Origin: Bacillaceae bacterium
GTDB lineage: Bacteria; Bacillota; Bacilli; Bacillales_A; Planococcaceae
NCBI GenBank assembly: GCA_030149685.1
Contig: JASLGI010000134.1
Coordinates: 1 to 6,496 of the forward strand
Direction: 5' to 3'
DNA length: 6,496 nt
Within the stretch, counting starts at the first letter, position 1, and every line of letters begins with the position of its first letter. Positions 1 through 6,447 of the stretch are shown here, in pieces. Position numbers and translations under genes: made by a program. The notes below the pieces were generated by a model. That model worked only from the letters and a program-made list of their open reading frames with translations, made no database searches and was not told the origin of the DNA.

Positions 1-687
1 GCGGTTGTCGGAAAAAATGCTTTCGCTCACGAATCAGGCATTCACCAAGATGGTATGTTAAAAAATCCGGAAACGTATGAAATTATTACCCCTGAATTGA
101 TCGGTGCAAAAGCAGAACCACTTGCACTCGGTAAACACTCAGGTCGTCACGCGTTTAAAGATCGTGCAGAACAGATGGGCTTTTCATTAACAGACGAACA
201 GTTAAACGAAGCGTTCCATGACTTTAAACAATTAGCAGATCGAAAGAAAGAAATTACAGAAGATGATTTATTCGTCTTATTTACAGGTCAACAAATTAAA
301 GACCGTGAGATGGCGTCGTATGAACTCATACGTGCAGAAGTAACGTATGAAAACAATGAACCATTTGCGAAAGTGACAGCAAATATTCCAAGCGGTGAAC
401 AAAAAGTTGTTACATCGAACGGTTCAGGTTCTGTTGAAGCGTTATTTAATGCACTTGAACAACTCGTACCAGGAGAAGTACACATTCTCGATTATCGTGT
501 CACATCTGTCGGAAAAGGACGAGATGCACTCGGAGAATCGGTCATTAAATTAAGTTACGATGGTGAACGTTTCACAGGTCGAAATGTTTCACAGGACGTG
601 TTACAAGCGACAGCGAAAGCGTATATTAACGCAGTGAATCGACATTATGTGAGTAAACAGATGAATGAACGAATGACGACTTCATAA
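1..687 (+). CDS. leuA: 2-isopropylmalate synthase, C-terminal part (cut by window start)
   Basis: LeuA condenses acetyl-CoA with 2-oxoisovalerate, the first committed step of leucine synthesis, in the cytoplasm. The reading frame is open from base 1, so the visible 228 residues are the C-terminal portion of a protein that is about 510-520 residues long in this family; the true start lies outside the window. Visible landmarks are the end of the catalytic barrel with the metal-binding motif HESGIHQDG (visible residues 10-18) and GKHSGRHAF (44-52). From about residue 104 comes the leucine-binding regulatory domain, with NGSGSVEA (140-147) and GKGRDALGES (171-180), equivalent to the usual GxGxVDA and GxGxDAxGE motifs. 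Presence of this domain suggests feedback inhibition by leucine (known for the family). The stop codon overlaps the leuB ribosome binding site, so it is clearly part of the leu operon. The operon leader and promoter are not in the window. Confidence 0.96.
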   Translation, partial: AVVGKNAFAHESGIHQDGMLKNPETYEIITPELIGAKAEPLALGKHSGRHAFKDRAEQMGFSLTDEQLNEAFHDFKQLADRKKEITEDDLFVLFTGQQIKDREMASYELIRAEVTYENNEPFAKVTANIPSGEQKVVTSNGSGSVEALFNALEQLVPGEVHILDYRVTSVGKGRDALGESVIKLSYDGERFTGRNVSQDVLQATAKAYINAVNRHYVSKQMNERMTTS

Positions 688-699
688 GGAGGAAAAAGA

Positions 700-1749
700 A
701 TGGAAAAAACGATTGCGGTATTACAAGGAGATGGAATCGGTGTCGAAGTAACGGATGCAGCGATGCGATTGATTGAAGCAGTCGGCGAGCGTTACGGGCA
801 TACGTTTCATATGAAAAAAGGGCTCATCGGTGGTCAAGCGATCGATGCAGTACGAGATCCGTTGCCAGAAGAGACGATTAAACTGTGCGAAGAAAGTGAT
901 GCGATTTTACTCGGTGCAGTCGGTGGCCCAAAATGGGACAACAATCCGTCGAATTTGCGACCAGAAAATGGCCTTCTAAAAATTCGAAAACAGTTTGATT
1001 TATTTGCTAACTTACGACCAGTAACTGCGGTTCCTTCACTACTTGCTGCTTCACCGTTGAAGCGAGACATTGCAGAAGGTGTAGATATGATGATCGTTCG
1101 TGAGTTGACAGGTGGTCTTTACTTCGGTGAACCGAGTCATTTCGATCAAGATGGCGCAGTCGACACTCTTTTATACTCACGTGAAGAAATCGAACGAATC
1201 GTTGATCAAGCCTTTCAAATTGCGATGAAACGGAAAAAACACGTAACATCAGTCGATAAAGCGAATGTGCTTGAATCAAGTAAATTGTGGCGTCAAATTG
1301 TTGAAGAGAAGAAAGAACAATATCCTGAAGTAACGGTTCATCACCAACTCGTTGACTCGGCAGCGATGAAGTTAATTACAGAGCCAGCAAGTTTTGATGT
1401 CGTCGTGACAGAAAATATGTTTGGAGATATTTTAAGTGATGAAGCATCTGTCCTTACAGGATCGATCGGCTTACTTCCTTCAGCAAGTATTCGTTCAGAC
1501 GGTTTCGGTTTATATGAACCCGTGCACGGTTCAGCGCCAGAAATTGCTGGAAAAGGACTTGCGAACCCTGCAGCGACAATGCTTTCAGTTGCAATGATGT
1601 TCACGTATTCATTTGATTTATTAGAAGAAGCAGCAGCGATTGAACGAGCGGTATTCCAAGCATACGATGATGGTTATTTCACAAAAGATTTACAAGGAAC
1701 ATTAAGTACGAGCGAGTGGACAGAGAAAGTCATTGAACGATTAGGATGA
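700..1749 (+). CDS. leuB: 3-isopropylmalate dehydrogenase
   Basis: LeuB oxidatively decarboxylates 3-isopropylmalate to 2-oxoisocaproate with NAD+, acting as a cytoplasmic homodimer. The 349-residue product shows the family signature throughout: substrate-binding Arg96, Arg106 and Arg134; the catalytic tyrosine of YFGEP (Tyr141); catalytic Lys187 in SVDKANV; and metal-binding Asp219, Asp243 and Asp247 (VDSAAM, FGDILSD). The NAD-binding stretch LYEPVHGSAPEIAGKGLANP (271-290) points to isopropylmalate dehydrogenase rather than isocitrate dehydrogenase. The ATG is chosen because AAGGAGG (686-692) ends 7 nt upstream; this site overlaps the leuA stop, leaving a 12-nt intergenic gap. The protein is somewhat shorter than I recall for Bacillus homologues (about 365): the loop after YFGEP and the extreme C-terminus look trimmed, but no catalytic residue is missing. 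Confidence 0.97.
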   Translation: MEKTIAVLQGDGIGVEVTDAAMRLIEAVGERYGHTFHMKKGLIGGQAIDAVRDPLPEETIKLCEESDAILLGAVGGPKWDNNPSNLRPENGLLKIRKQFDLFANLRPVTAVPSLLAASPLKRDIAEGVDMMIVRELTGGLYFGEPSHFDQDGAVDTLLYSREEIERIVDQAFQIAMKRKKHVTSVDKANVLESSKLWRQIVEEKKEQYPEVTVHHQLVDSAAMKLITEPASFDVVVTENMFGDILSDEASVLTGSIGLLPSASIRSDGFGLYEPVHGSAPEIAGKGLANPAATMLSVAMMFTYSFDLLEEAAAIERAVFQAYDDGYFTKDLQGTLSTSEWTEKVIERLG

Positions 1750-1784
1750 TTTCCACTTCGATCATTTAAAGGAGGCGTATCAAT

Positions 1785-3200
1785 ATGACAGCACCAAAAA
1801 CGATTATTGAAAAAATTTGGGACAATCATGTCGTATATGAAGAGGAAGGGAAGCCGGATTTACTTTATATCGACTTGCATTTACTTCATGAAGTAACGTC
1901 ACCTCAAGCGTTTGAAGGGCTTCGATTAGCAGGACGCAAAGTGCGTCGACCGGACCTTTGCTTTGCGACGATGGATCATAATGTACCGACAAAAAATATC
2001 GATATTATTACAGATCCGATTGCAAAAAAACAGATGACGACACTTCAACAAAACTGTGAAGAGTTCGGAATTGAATTAGCAGATATGGGGCATCCTGAAC
2101 AAGGGATCGTTCATATTATCGGACCAGAACTCGGGTTGACACAACCGGGTAAAACAATCGTTTGTGGCGATAGTCATACGTCGACACACGGAGCATTCGG
2201 AGCCATTGCTTTCGGTATTGGAACGAGTGAAGTTGAACACGTATTATCGACACAGACATTATGGCAAGCACGACCGAAAACGATGGAAATTCGCGTCGAA
2301 GGAGAGCTCGGGTTCGGCGTGACGGCGAAAGATATTATTCTCGCAATTATCGCAAAATTCGGAATCGATGTAGGGACGGGACATATTGCGGAGTTTACAG
2401 GTGATGCGATTCGTCAATTATCGATGGAAGAACGAATGACTGTATGTAATATGTCGATCGAAGCTGGAGCAAAAGCTGGTTTAATTAGTCCCGACGAAAC
2501 GACGATTGACTATCTCCGAGGACGTAAACATGTGCCGAAAGGAGAGGCATTCGAACGTGCAGCGCAAGAGTGGCTAGCACTTCGTACAGATGAAGGGGCA
2601 ACGTACGATACGACCCTCGTCATTCATGCAGATGAAATATCACCATTCGTCACGTGGGGAACGAACCCATCGATGGGATCAGGTGTACACGAGTCGGTAC
2701 CGAAAAAAGAAGACTTCGACGATGTTTCTGATCGTGATGCATTAGAAAAAGCGTTAGAATATATGGATTTAGAAGAAGGTCAAGCATTAACGGATATCGA
2801 TATTCAGCACGTATTTATTGGATCATGTACGAATGCTCGTTTATCTGATTTACGCGAAGCAGCAAAAGTCATTCAAGGACGAAAAGTACATCCGAACGTA
2901 ACGGCGATTGTCGTGCCAGGTTCACAAATGGTGAAGCGTCAAGCGGAGGAAGAAGGAATCGCTCAACAATTTATCGATGCTGGATTTGAATGGCGTGAAT
3001 CAGGATGTAGTATGTGTCTTGCGATGAACGATGACGTTGTGCCTGCAGGAGAGCGCTGTGCATCGACATCGAACCGTAACTTCGAAGGGCGACAAGGAGC
3101 AGGGTCACGCACGCATTTAGTCAGTCCGCCGATGGCAGCAGCTGCAGCGATTCATGGGCGTTTCGTCGACATTCGCAAAGAGATGGAACAATACGCATAG
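1785..3200 (+). CDS. leuC: 3-isopropylmalate dehydratase, large subunit
   Basis: LeuC is the [4Fe-4S] catalytic subunit of isopropylmalate isomerase, which converts 2-isopropylmalate to 3-isopropylmalate through a dehydrated intermediate together with LeuD. The 471 residues match the usual length for the bacterial LeuC type (about 465-475). The N-terminus [11 protein letters not shown] is typical; [20 protein letters not shown] (127-146) is the aconitase-family signature. The three cluster ligands are visible as Cys348 in GSCTNARL and Cys408 and Cys411 in CSMC, followed by the conserved [13 protein letters not shown] region (426-438). The start is supported by AAAGGAGG (1768-1775), 9 nt before the ATG, and the gap after leuB is 35 nt. 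The product should be oxygen-sensitive through its exposed cluster (family knowledge). No defect is seen. Confidence 0.97.
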   Translation: MTAPKTIIEKIWDNHVVYEEEGKPDLLYIDLHLLHEVTSPQAFEGLRLAGRKVRRPDLCFATMDHNVPTKNIDIITDPIAKKQMTTLQQNCEEFGIELADMGHPEQGIVHIIGPELGLTQPGKTIVCGDSHTSTHGAFGAIAFGIGTSEVEHVLSTQTLWQARPKTMEIRVEGELGFGVTAKDIILAIIAKFGIDVGTGHIAEFTGDAIRQLSMEERMTVCNMSIEAGAKAGLISPDETTIDYLRGRKHVPKGEAFERAAQEWLALRTDEGATYDTTLVIHADEISPFVTWGTNPSMGSGVHESVPKKEDFDDVSDRDALEKALEYMDLEEGQALTDIDIQHVFIGSCTNARLSDLREAAKVIQGRKVHPNVTAIVVPGSQMVKRQAEEEGIAQQFIDAGFEWRESGCSMCLAMNDDVVPAGERCASTSNRNFEGRQGAGSRTHLVSPPMAAAAAIHGRFVDIRKEMEQYA

Positions 3201-3215
3201 AAAAGGGGTTATCGT

Positions 3216-3812
3216 ATGAAGCCAATACGTCAAGTATCGAGTACGGTTACACCGTTAAATTATAAAAACGTCGATACCGATCAAATTATTTCTAAAGAAT
3301 TTTTAAAACGAATTGAACGAACAGGATTTGGTCAATTTTTATTTTATCATTGGCGCTATGATGAGGAAGGAAATCCGAAGGGCGATTTTGTGCTGAATGA
3401 TCCGAAGTATGAAGGGTCTCAAGTACTCGTCGCTCACGATAACTTCGGATGTGGTTCTTCACGAGAGCACGCTCCATGGGCGCTTCAAGACTATGGATTT
3501 GATGTAATTATCGCACCAAGTTTTGCCGATATTTTTCATAACAACTGTTATAAAAACGGAATTTTACCGATCGAGTTACCAGTAGATGTTGTGGAGCATT
3601 TACTTGAAAAAGGAAAAGAAGATACGTATGAGATTTCGGTCGATCTTGAACGCCAAGTCGTTGAGACGTCTGAAGGAGAAGAATACTTCTTCGAAATTGA
3701 TGATTATAATAAAAAAATGTTGTTAAATGGTTGGGATGAAATTTCATTAACATTTCAGTATGAAGATAAAATTTCCGCATATGAGGAAAAAAATCAACCG
3801 TTGGAAGAATAA
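3216..3812 (+). CDS. leuD: 3-isopropylmalate dehydratase, small subunit
   Basis: LeuD supplies the swivelling aconitase domain 4 that completes the active site of isopropylmalate isomerase when paired with LeuC. The 198 residues are the normal length (about 199 in Bacillus). Diagnostic stretches are NVDTDQIISKEFLKRIERTG (18-37), the substrate-binding GCGSSREHAPWAL (78-90) and ADIFHNNCYKNGILPIEL (104-121). The ATG is preceded by AAAGGGG (3202-3208) with 7 nt spacing; the leuC stop is 15 nt upstream. It is the last leu gene here and is followed directly by a hairpin terminator. The acidic, charged C-terminal tail (from about 183) is unremarkable for the family. Confidence 0.97.
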   Translation: MKPIRQVSSTVTPLNYKNVDTDQIISKEFLKRIERTGFGQFLFYHWRYDEEGNPKGDFVLNDPKYEGSQVLVAHDNFGCGSSREHAPWALQDYGFDVIIAPSFADIFHNNCYKNGILPIELPVDVVEHLLEKGKEDTYEISVDLERQVVETSEGEEYFFEIDDYNKKMLLNGWDEISLTFQYEDKISAYEEKNQPLEE

Positions 3813-3817
3813 GTATG

Positions 3818-3823
3818 TATAAT
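3818..3823 (+). promoter_or_regulatory. Possible -10 box between leuD and the terminator
   Basis: A perfect sigma-A -10 hexamer TATAAT, directly preceded by TG, starts 6 nt after the leuD stop codon. No good -35 hexamer lies 16-18 bp upstream (the bases there read about CAACCG); TTGGAA at 3801-3806 is only 11 bp away and too close. If used, transcription would begin near 3830 and would serve the CapA-family gene. The motif is seen; its use as a promoter is inference, and AT-rich DNA yields such hexamers by chance. Confidence 0.3.
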
Positions 3824-3826
3824 AAG

Positions 3827-3856
3827 AAGAGATATCGAAAAGATATCTCTTTTTTT
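3827..3856 (+). terminator. Intrinsic terminator of the leu operon
   Basis: Arms AAGAGATATC (3827-3836) and GATATCTCTT (3842-3851) form a 10-bp stem around a GAAAA loop, with a run of seven T (3850-3856) at its 3' edge. The stem is A/T-rich, so the hairpin is weaker than most and leakage is plausible. It begins 14 nt after the leuD stop and ends 25 nt before the next start codon, which places the boundary of the leu transcript here. Confidence 0.8.
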
Positions 3857-3881
3857 GTGAAAAAAATGAAAGGGGTACGAC

Positions 3882-5039
3882 ATGAACAATCGAATGTTGT
3901 TATTGATGATTGCAGGAACATCTACTTTACTTGCGATCATTGGCTTCATTTTGTATGGTCAGTGGAAGGAAGCGCAAATGCCTTCGACAGAGCCGCGTGT
4001 AGCATCTGAGGAGACGACAGAAGTAGTAGAGGAAGAGGTAGAGCCCGAACGTACGAGTATTACGATCGGCATGGTAGGCGATATTTTACTTCACCAACCG
4101 ATGTATTATTATAATGACTTTGACTTCGCATTTGAAGCGGTGAAAGATGTGATGGAAGACGTCGATTTTTTACTCGCTAACCAAGAATCGATGCCAGGTG
4201 GCGAAGCGCTCGGATTAAGTAATTATCCAATTTTTAATAGTCCGAAATCGATCATCGGTGGTCTCCAAAATAATGGAGTAGACTTCGTAACAATTGCGAA
4301 TAACCATACGCTCGACAAAGGAGAGGCTCAAGTATTACACTCGATCCAAACGTTAAAAGAATATGATATGCCTTATACGGGAGCGTTTGAGTCGTATGAA
4401 GATATGGAACGTTTACGCATCGTTGATGTTGATGGTATCCAAGTAGGGGTTCTTGCATACACGTACGGGACGAATACATATAAAAAAGAACACCCAGATG
4501 GAAAAGAATACCTCGTCAATATTATCGATGAAACGCGAATTATTGAGGATATTCAAAAGATGAAGAAAAAACAAACAGACGTCATCGTTTTAGCGATGCA
4601 TTGGGGAACAGAGTATAGTAATGATGAAACAGAAGAGCAGCGTCAAATGGCAAAAAATTTATTTGATGCCGGGGCGGATATTATTTTCGGTCATCACCCG
4701 CACGTATTACAACCGTCTGAAATGATTGATGGCAAACCTGTTTTCTATTCTATCGGGAACTATTATTCGGGGATGCCTTGGGCTGGAACGAATATCGGAG
4801 GAATTGCACGTGTTACTGTTACGAAAGAAACGCGTGGTGATGAGTCGACGATTTCGATCGACGAATCTAACTTCTTCCCGACTGCGGTCGTAAAAGATGC
4901 GGTTATTCCAAACTTCAACCCAGCATTTCGCATCGTGCCATTAGAGTCGATTGGCTCGCATTTAGGATATACACCTGAATGGGTAGAAAATCTATTAGGT
5001 GTTCCTTCTTGGTCATTAGAAGAAGAGGTAACAGACTAA
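3882..5039 (+). CDS. CapA/PgsA-family membrane-anchored protein (PGA_cap metallophosphatase fold)
   Basis: The 385-residue product belongs to the CapA/PgsA (YwtB-like) family, whose best known members take part in poly-gamma-glutamate capsule production or anchoring. A hydrophobic segment at residues 4-25 is an uncleaved membrane anchor, followed by an acidic linker (about 41-57) and then the metallophosphatase-like domain outside the cell. Motifs in order are GMVGDILLH (63-71), ANQES (99-103, usually N-x-E), ANNHTLDKG (139-147), MHWGTEY (239-245), GHHPHVLQP (270-278) and SIGN (290-293); the D, N, H and E of these are the expected metal/active-site residues. AAAGGGG (3869-3875) ends 6 nt before the ATG and fixes the start. 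No capB, capC or pgsE-like gene is adjacent, so its role in capsule synthesis is not shown; a general envelope or polymer-processing function is equally possible. Family assignment is firm, function is inferred. Confidence 0.9.
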   Translation: MNNRMLLLMIAGTSTLLAIIGFILYGQWKEAQMPSTEPRVASEETTEVVEEEVEPERTSITIGMVGDILLHQPMYYYNDFDFAFEAVKDVMEDVDFLLANQESMPGGEALGLSNYPIFNSPKSIIGGLQNNGVDFVTIANNHTLDKGEAQVLHSIQTLKEYDMPYTGAFESYEDMERLRIVDVDGIQVGVLAYTYGTNTYKKEHPDGKEYLVNIIDETRIIEDIQKMKKKQTDVIVLAMHWGTEYSNDETEEQRQMAKNLFDAGADIIFGHHPHVLQPSEMIDGKPVFYSIGNYYSGMPWAGTNIGGIARVTVTKETRGDESTISIDESNFFPTAVVKDAVIPNFNPAFRIVPLESIGSHLGYTPEWVENLLGVPSWSLEEEVTD

Positions 5040-5047
5040 CAAAAGTA

Positions 5048-5076
5048 ACGCACGGAAAAATTTTCGTGCGTTTTTT
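5048..5076 (+). terminator. Intrinsic terminator after the CapA-family gene
   Basis: Arms ACGCACG (5048-5054) and CGTGCGT (5065-5071) pair, with the stem extendable by G·T and A-T pairs toward an AAAT loop, and six T follow (5071-5076). It starts 9 nt after the stop codon at 5037-5039. Clear rho-independent form for the + strand. Confidence 0.88.
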
Positions 5077-5110
5077 GTATTTTTATATCTCTATAATATA
5101 TTTTTGGAAT

Positions 5111-5136
5111 CGCACAATTTCGCATGAAATTGTGCG
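5111..5136. repeat. Perfect 11-bp inverted repeat, function unknown
   Basis: CGCACAATTTC (5111-5121) and GAAATTGTGCG (5126-5136) are exact reverse complements around GCAT. No T-run follows on either strand (TATAAAAAAC on +, ATTCCAAAAA on -), so it is not a standard terminator. It lies between the CapA terminator and the transposase remnant. It could be a dimeric-regulator operator, an insertion-sequence end, or a second mRNA 3'-end hairpin; nothing here decides between these. Confidence 0.75.
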
Positions 5137-5175
5137 TATAAAAAACGTACGTCTCCTTTGAAACAAAAAGAATGA

Positions 5176-5394
5176 ATGCGTTACTTATCCTATTATGAAG
5201 AGTTAACAGAAGCTCTTTCAGAGGTGAAAAAAGGTCTGATTGATCAGTATGAAGAAATGTTAGCCTCTAATTGTGAGCCAATGAAGCGTACAGTGAAGAC
5301 ATTCAAAGAAAAGCGAACAGAATTTGAATGGTTTTGTAGAAGGGTTAAACAACAAAATGAAAGTGATCGAAAGAACAAAGGTTTTATTTAGTCA
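5176..5394 (+). pseudogene. ISL3-type transposase remnant, C-terminal fragment with frameshift
   Basis: Two short frames together resemble the C-terminus of ISL3-type (IS204/IS1001/IS1096/IS1165) transposases. The first frame (from 5176) gives YYEELTEALSEV, then ...MKRTVKTFKEKRTEF up to about 5325, comparable to the helical stretch before the last catalytic motif. The match then continues one frame over from about 5324 as NGFVEGLNNKMKVIER (5327-5374), the near-invariant NGFxEGxNNKIKxxKR motif with the catalytic glutamate. After the arginine the expected YGFRNF segment is only hinted at (KGF back in the first frame, 5383-5388), followed by stops. The distance from TFK to NGF is shorter than usual, so the shift probably came with a small deletion. 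There is no ribosome binding site, and about three quarters of a normal transposase (usually 400 or more residues) is missing. It cannot be functional. Recognition is by motif memory only, not alignment. Confidence 0.62.
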
Positions 5395-5476
5395 TAAGTA
5401 TAAAAATATAGGGGCTCATTTAGGGGACGTATTCGTTACCTCAACATTTGAAAGAGAACGATATTATTTAGAAACC

Positions 5477-5523
5477 AAAAATCCCGATGGGAACGAAATT
5501 ATTTCGTCCTCATCGGGATTTTT
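5477..5523. terminator. Bidirectional intrinsic terminator between convergent units
   Basis: Arms AAAAATCCCGATG (5477-5489) and CATCGGGATTTTT (5511-5523) are perfectly complementary; the inner part continues with ACGAAA/TTTCGT (5493-5498 and 5502-5507) across G·T and A·C positions, making a long hairpin with a TTA loop. The outer A/T ends supply a T-run on both strands. It lies 11 bp beyond the stop of the - strand gene and therefore mainly ends that transcript, while also blocking + strand read-through from the remnant region. Confidence 0.92.
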
Positions 5524-5533
5524 GTACTACTTA

Positions 5534-6424
5534 TTATTTTAAGTTATTGATAAAGCGCTGAACGTCTACGAGTTTAATTTTATCGTTTGGACCAAAGTTT
5601 CCGTTAGGGTAACCTTGTGTCACGTTGTTCGCTGCTAAAATTTTAATTTGTGTTGCGTGTGGGTGTGTATCTGGTACGTCTGGGAACACTTTATCAGAAG
5701 TTCCTTTTAAACCGAATGTGTTTACTAACGTACGTGCTAACTCACCACGTGTAATTGTTGCGTTTGGATTGAAGTTTCCGTCACTTCCACCGTTGAAGAT
5801 TCCTGCTGCTGCTGCTGCAATGATTGCTTCGTAGTGTGGGTGGTTTTTCGGAACGTCAGGGAACGCTGTTTGTTCTGATGCTGTTGTTGTTGCTGATAAG
5901 TTTAAGTCTTTTGCTAAAACTGCAGCTACCTCTGCACGTGTTGCATGTGGGTCAACAACTTCTGGTTTTGGTTCAAAGTTTTTCACGCGACGTGCGCCGA
6001 TGTAACGTTTACCCCAGTAGTATGGGTCATAGATTGAACCGATTGTTACACCTTTACTTGTTGAAGCGTGGATGAATTTTCCACCGTTAATGTAAATTCC
6101 TACGTGTGATACGCCACGACCTGATGTATTAAAGAATACGAGGTCTCCTGTTTTTAATTGTGATTTTGCAATTGGTGTACCTACATTGATCTGTTGACCT
6201 GTTGTACGTGGAATGTTAACTCCTGTTTCACGGAAAACGTACTGTGTGTATCCCGAACAGTCGAAGCCTCCTGGACGTGTACCTCCCCATCGGTAAGGTG
6301 TTCCCATATACTTCTTAGCGTTCGAAATTAAAGTGTCTGCTGAACTTGCTTGAGCGTTCATCATTGCTGGTGATGTGAAGAGCAACATGAAGCTCGCAAA
6401 TACTGTAAATAAAATACGTTTCAT
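5534..6424 (-). CDS. Secreted NlpC/P60 (C40) peptidase with SLH motifs
   Basis: A 296-residue exported cell-wall hydrolase. Residues 1-26 form a signal peptide (MKR, hydrophobic core, likely cleavage after AQA-26). Residues about 30-147 are an NlpC/P60 domain: YRWGGTRPGGFDCSGY carries the catalytic Cys56, SHVGIYI the catalytic His107, and FIHAST the third polar residue His119. Such enzymes usually cut the D-Glu to diaminopimelate bond in peptidoglycan stem peptides. A short linker (150-160) leads to S-layer homology motifs: the tail of one repeat (TRAEVAAVL, 162-170), a full repeat (AFPDVP 187 to about 238, with TRGE 225-228), and a last repeat (VFPDVP 246-296) lacking the TRAE-type box. SLH modules commonly hold proteins to pyruvylated secondary wall polymer. 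The start has a stop codon (TGA) four codons upstream in frame. It is a single gene with its own terminator; the substrate bond and anchoring are inferred from family. Confidence 0.93.
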   Translation of the reverse strand: MKRILFTVFASFMLLFTSPAMMNAQASSADTLISNAKKYMGTPYRWGGTRPGGFDCSGYTQYVFRETGVNIPRTTGQQINVGTPIAKSQLKTGDLVFFNTSGRGVSHVGIYINGGKFIHASTSKGVTIGSIYDPYYWGKRYIGARRVKNFEPKPEVVDPHATRAEVAAVLAKDLNLSATTTASEQTAFPDVPKNHPHYEAIIAAAAAGIFNGGSDGNFNPNATITRGELARTLVNTFGLKGTSDKVFPDVPDTHPHATQIKILAANNVTQGYPNGNFGPNDKIKLVDVQRFINNLK

Positions 6425-6439
6425 AACGTTTTCTCAATA

Positions 6440-6447
6440 CCCCTTTC
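6440..6447 (-). promoter_or_regulatory. Ribosome binding site of the NlpC/P60 gene, long spacing
   Basis: On the - strand GAAAGGGG lies 15 nt before the ATG at 6424, clearly longer than the 6-9 nt seen for leuB, leuC, leuD and the CapA gene. No other in-frame start fits better, because a TGA occurs four codons upstream. The remaining upstream bases (6448-6496) are very A/T-rich; no promoter with both boxes at correct spacing could be identified. Confidence 0.55.

Noticed and set aside
834..1604. Open - strand frames of 78-90 codons inside leuB
   Set aside because: They are antisense to a fully conserved gene, have no recognisable motif or clear ribosome binding site, and follow from the codon bias of leuB.
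3508..3921. A 137-codon - strand frame across the leuD end and leuD-capA gap
   Set aside because: It runs through the reverse of leuD and of the terminator hairpin; the product is low in recognisable features, so it is taken as chance.
3815..4009. Small + strand frame starting in the leuD-capA gap
   Set aside because: It overlaps the terminator and the CapA start in another frame and has no ribosome binding site; the CapA frame has all family motifs.
5092..5097. TATAAT as a promoter for the remnant
   Set aside because: No -35 hexamer at suitable distance (the bases there are the terminator T-run) and no intact gene downstream.
5324..5542. A stand-alone 72-codon gene starting at TTG
   Set aside because: Only its first part matches the transposase motif; the rest runs through the bidirectional terminator, which is not expected of a real coding end.
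5810..5820. Repeated GCT triplets as a variable repeat
   Set aside because: They encode the short alanine run in the SLH repeat (residues 203-207), which is normal for that helix; too short to call a phase-variable tract.
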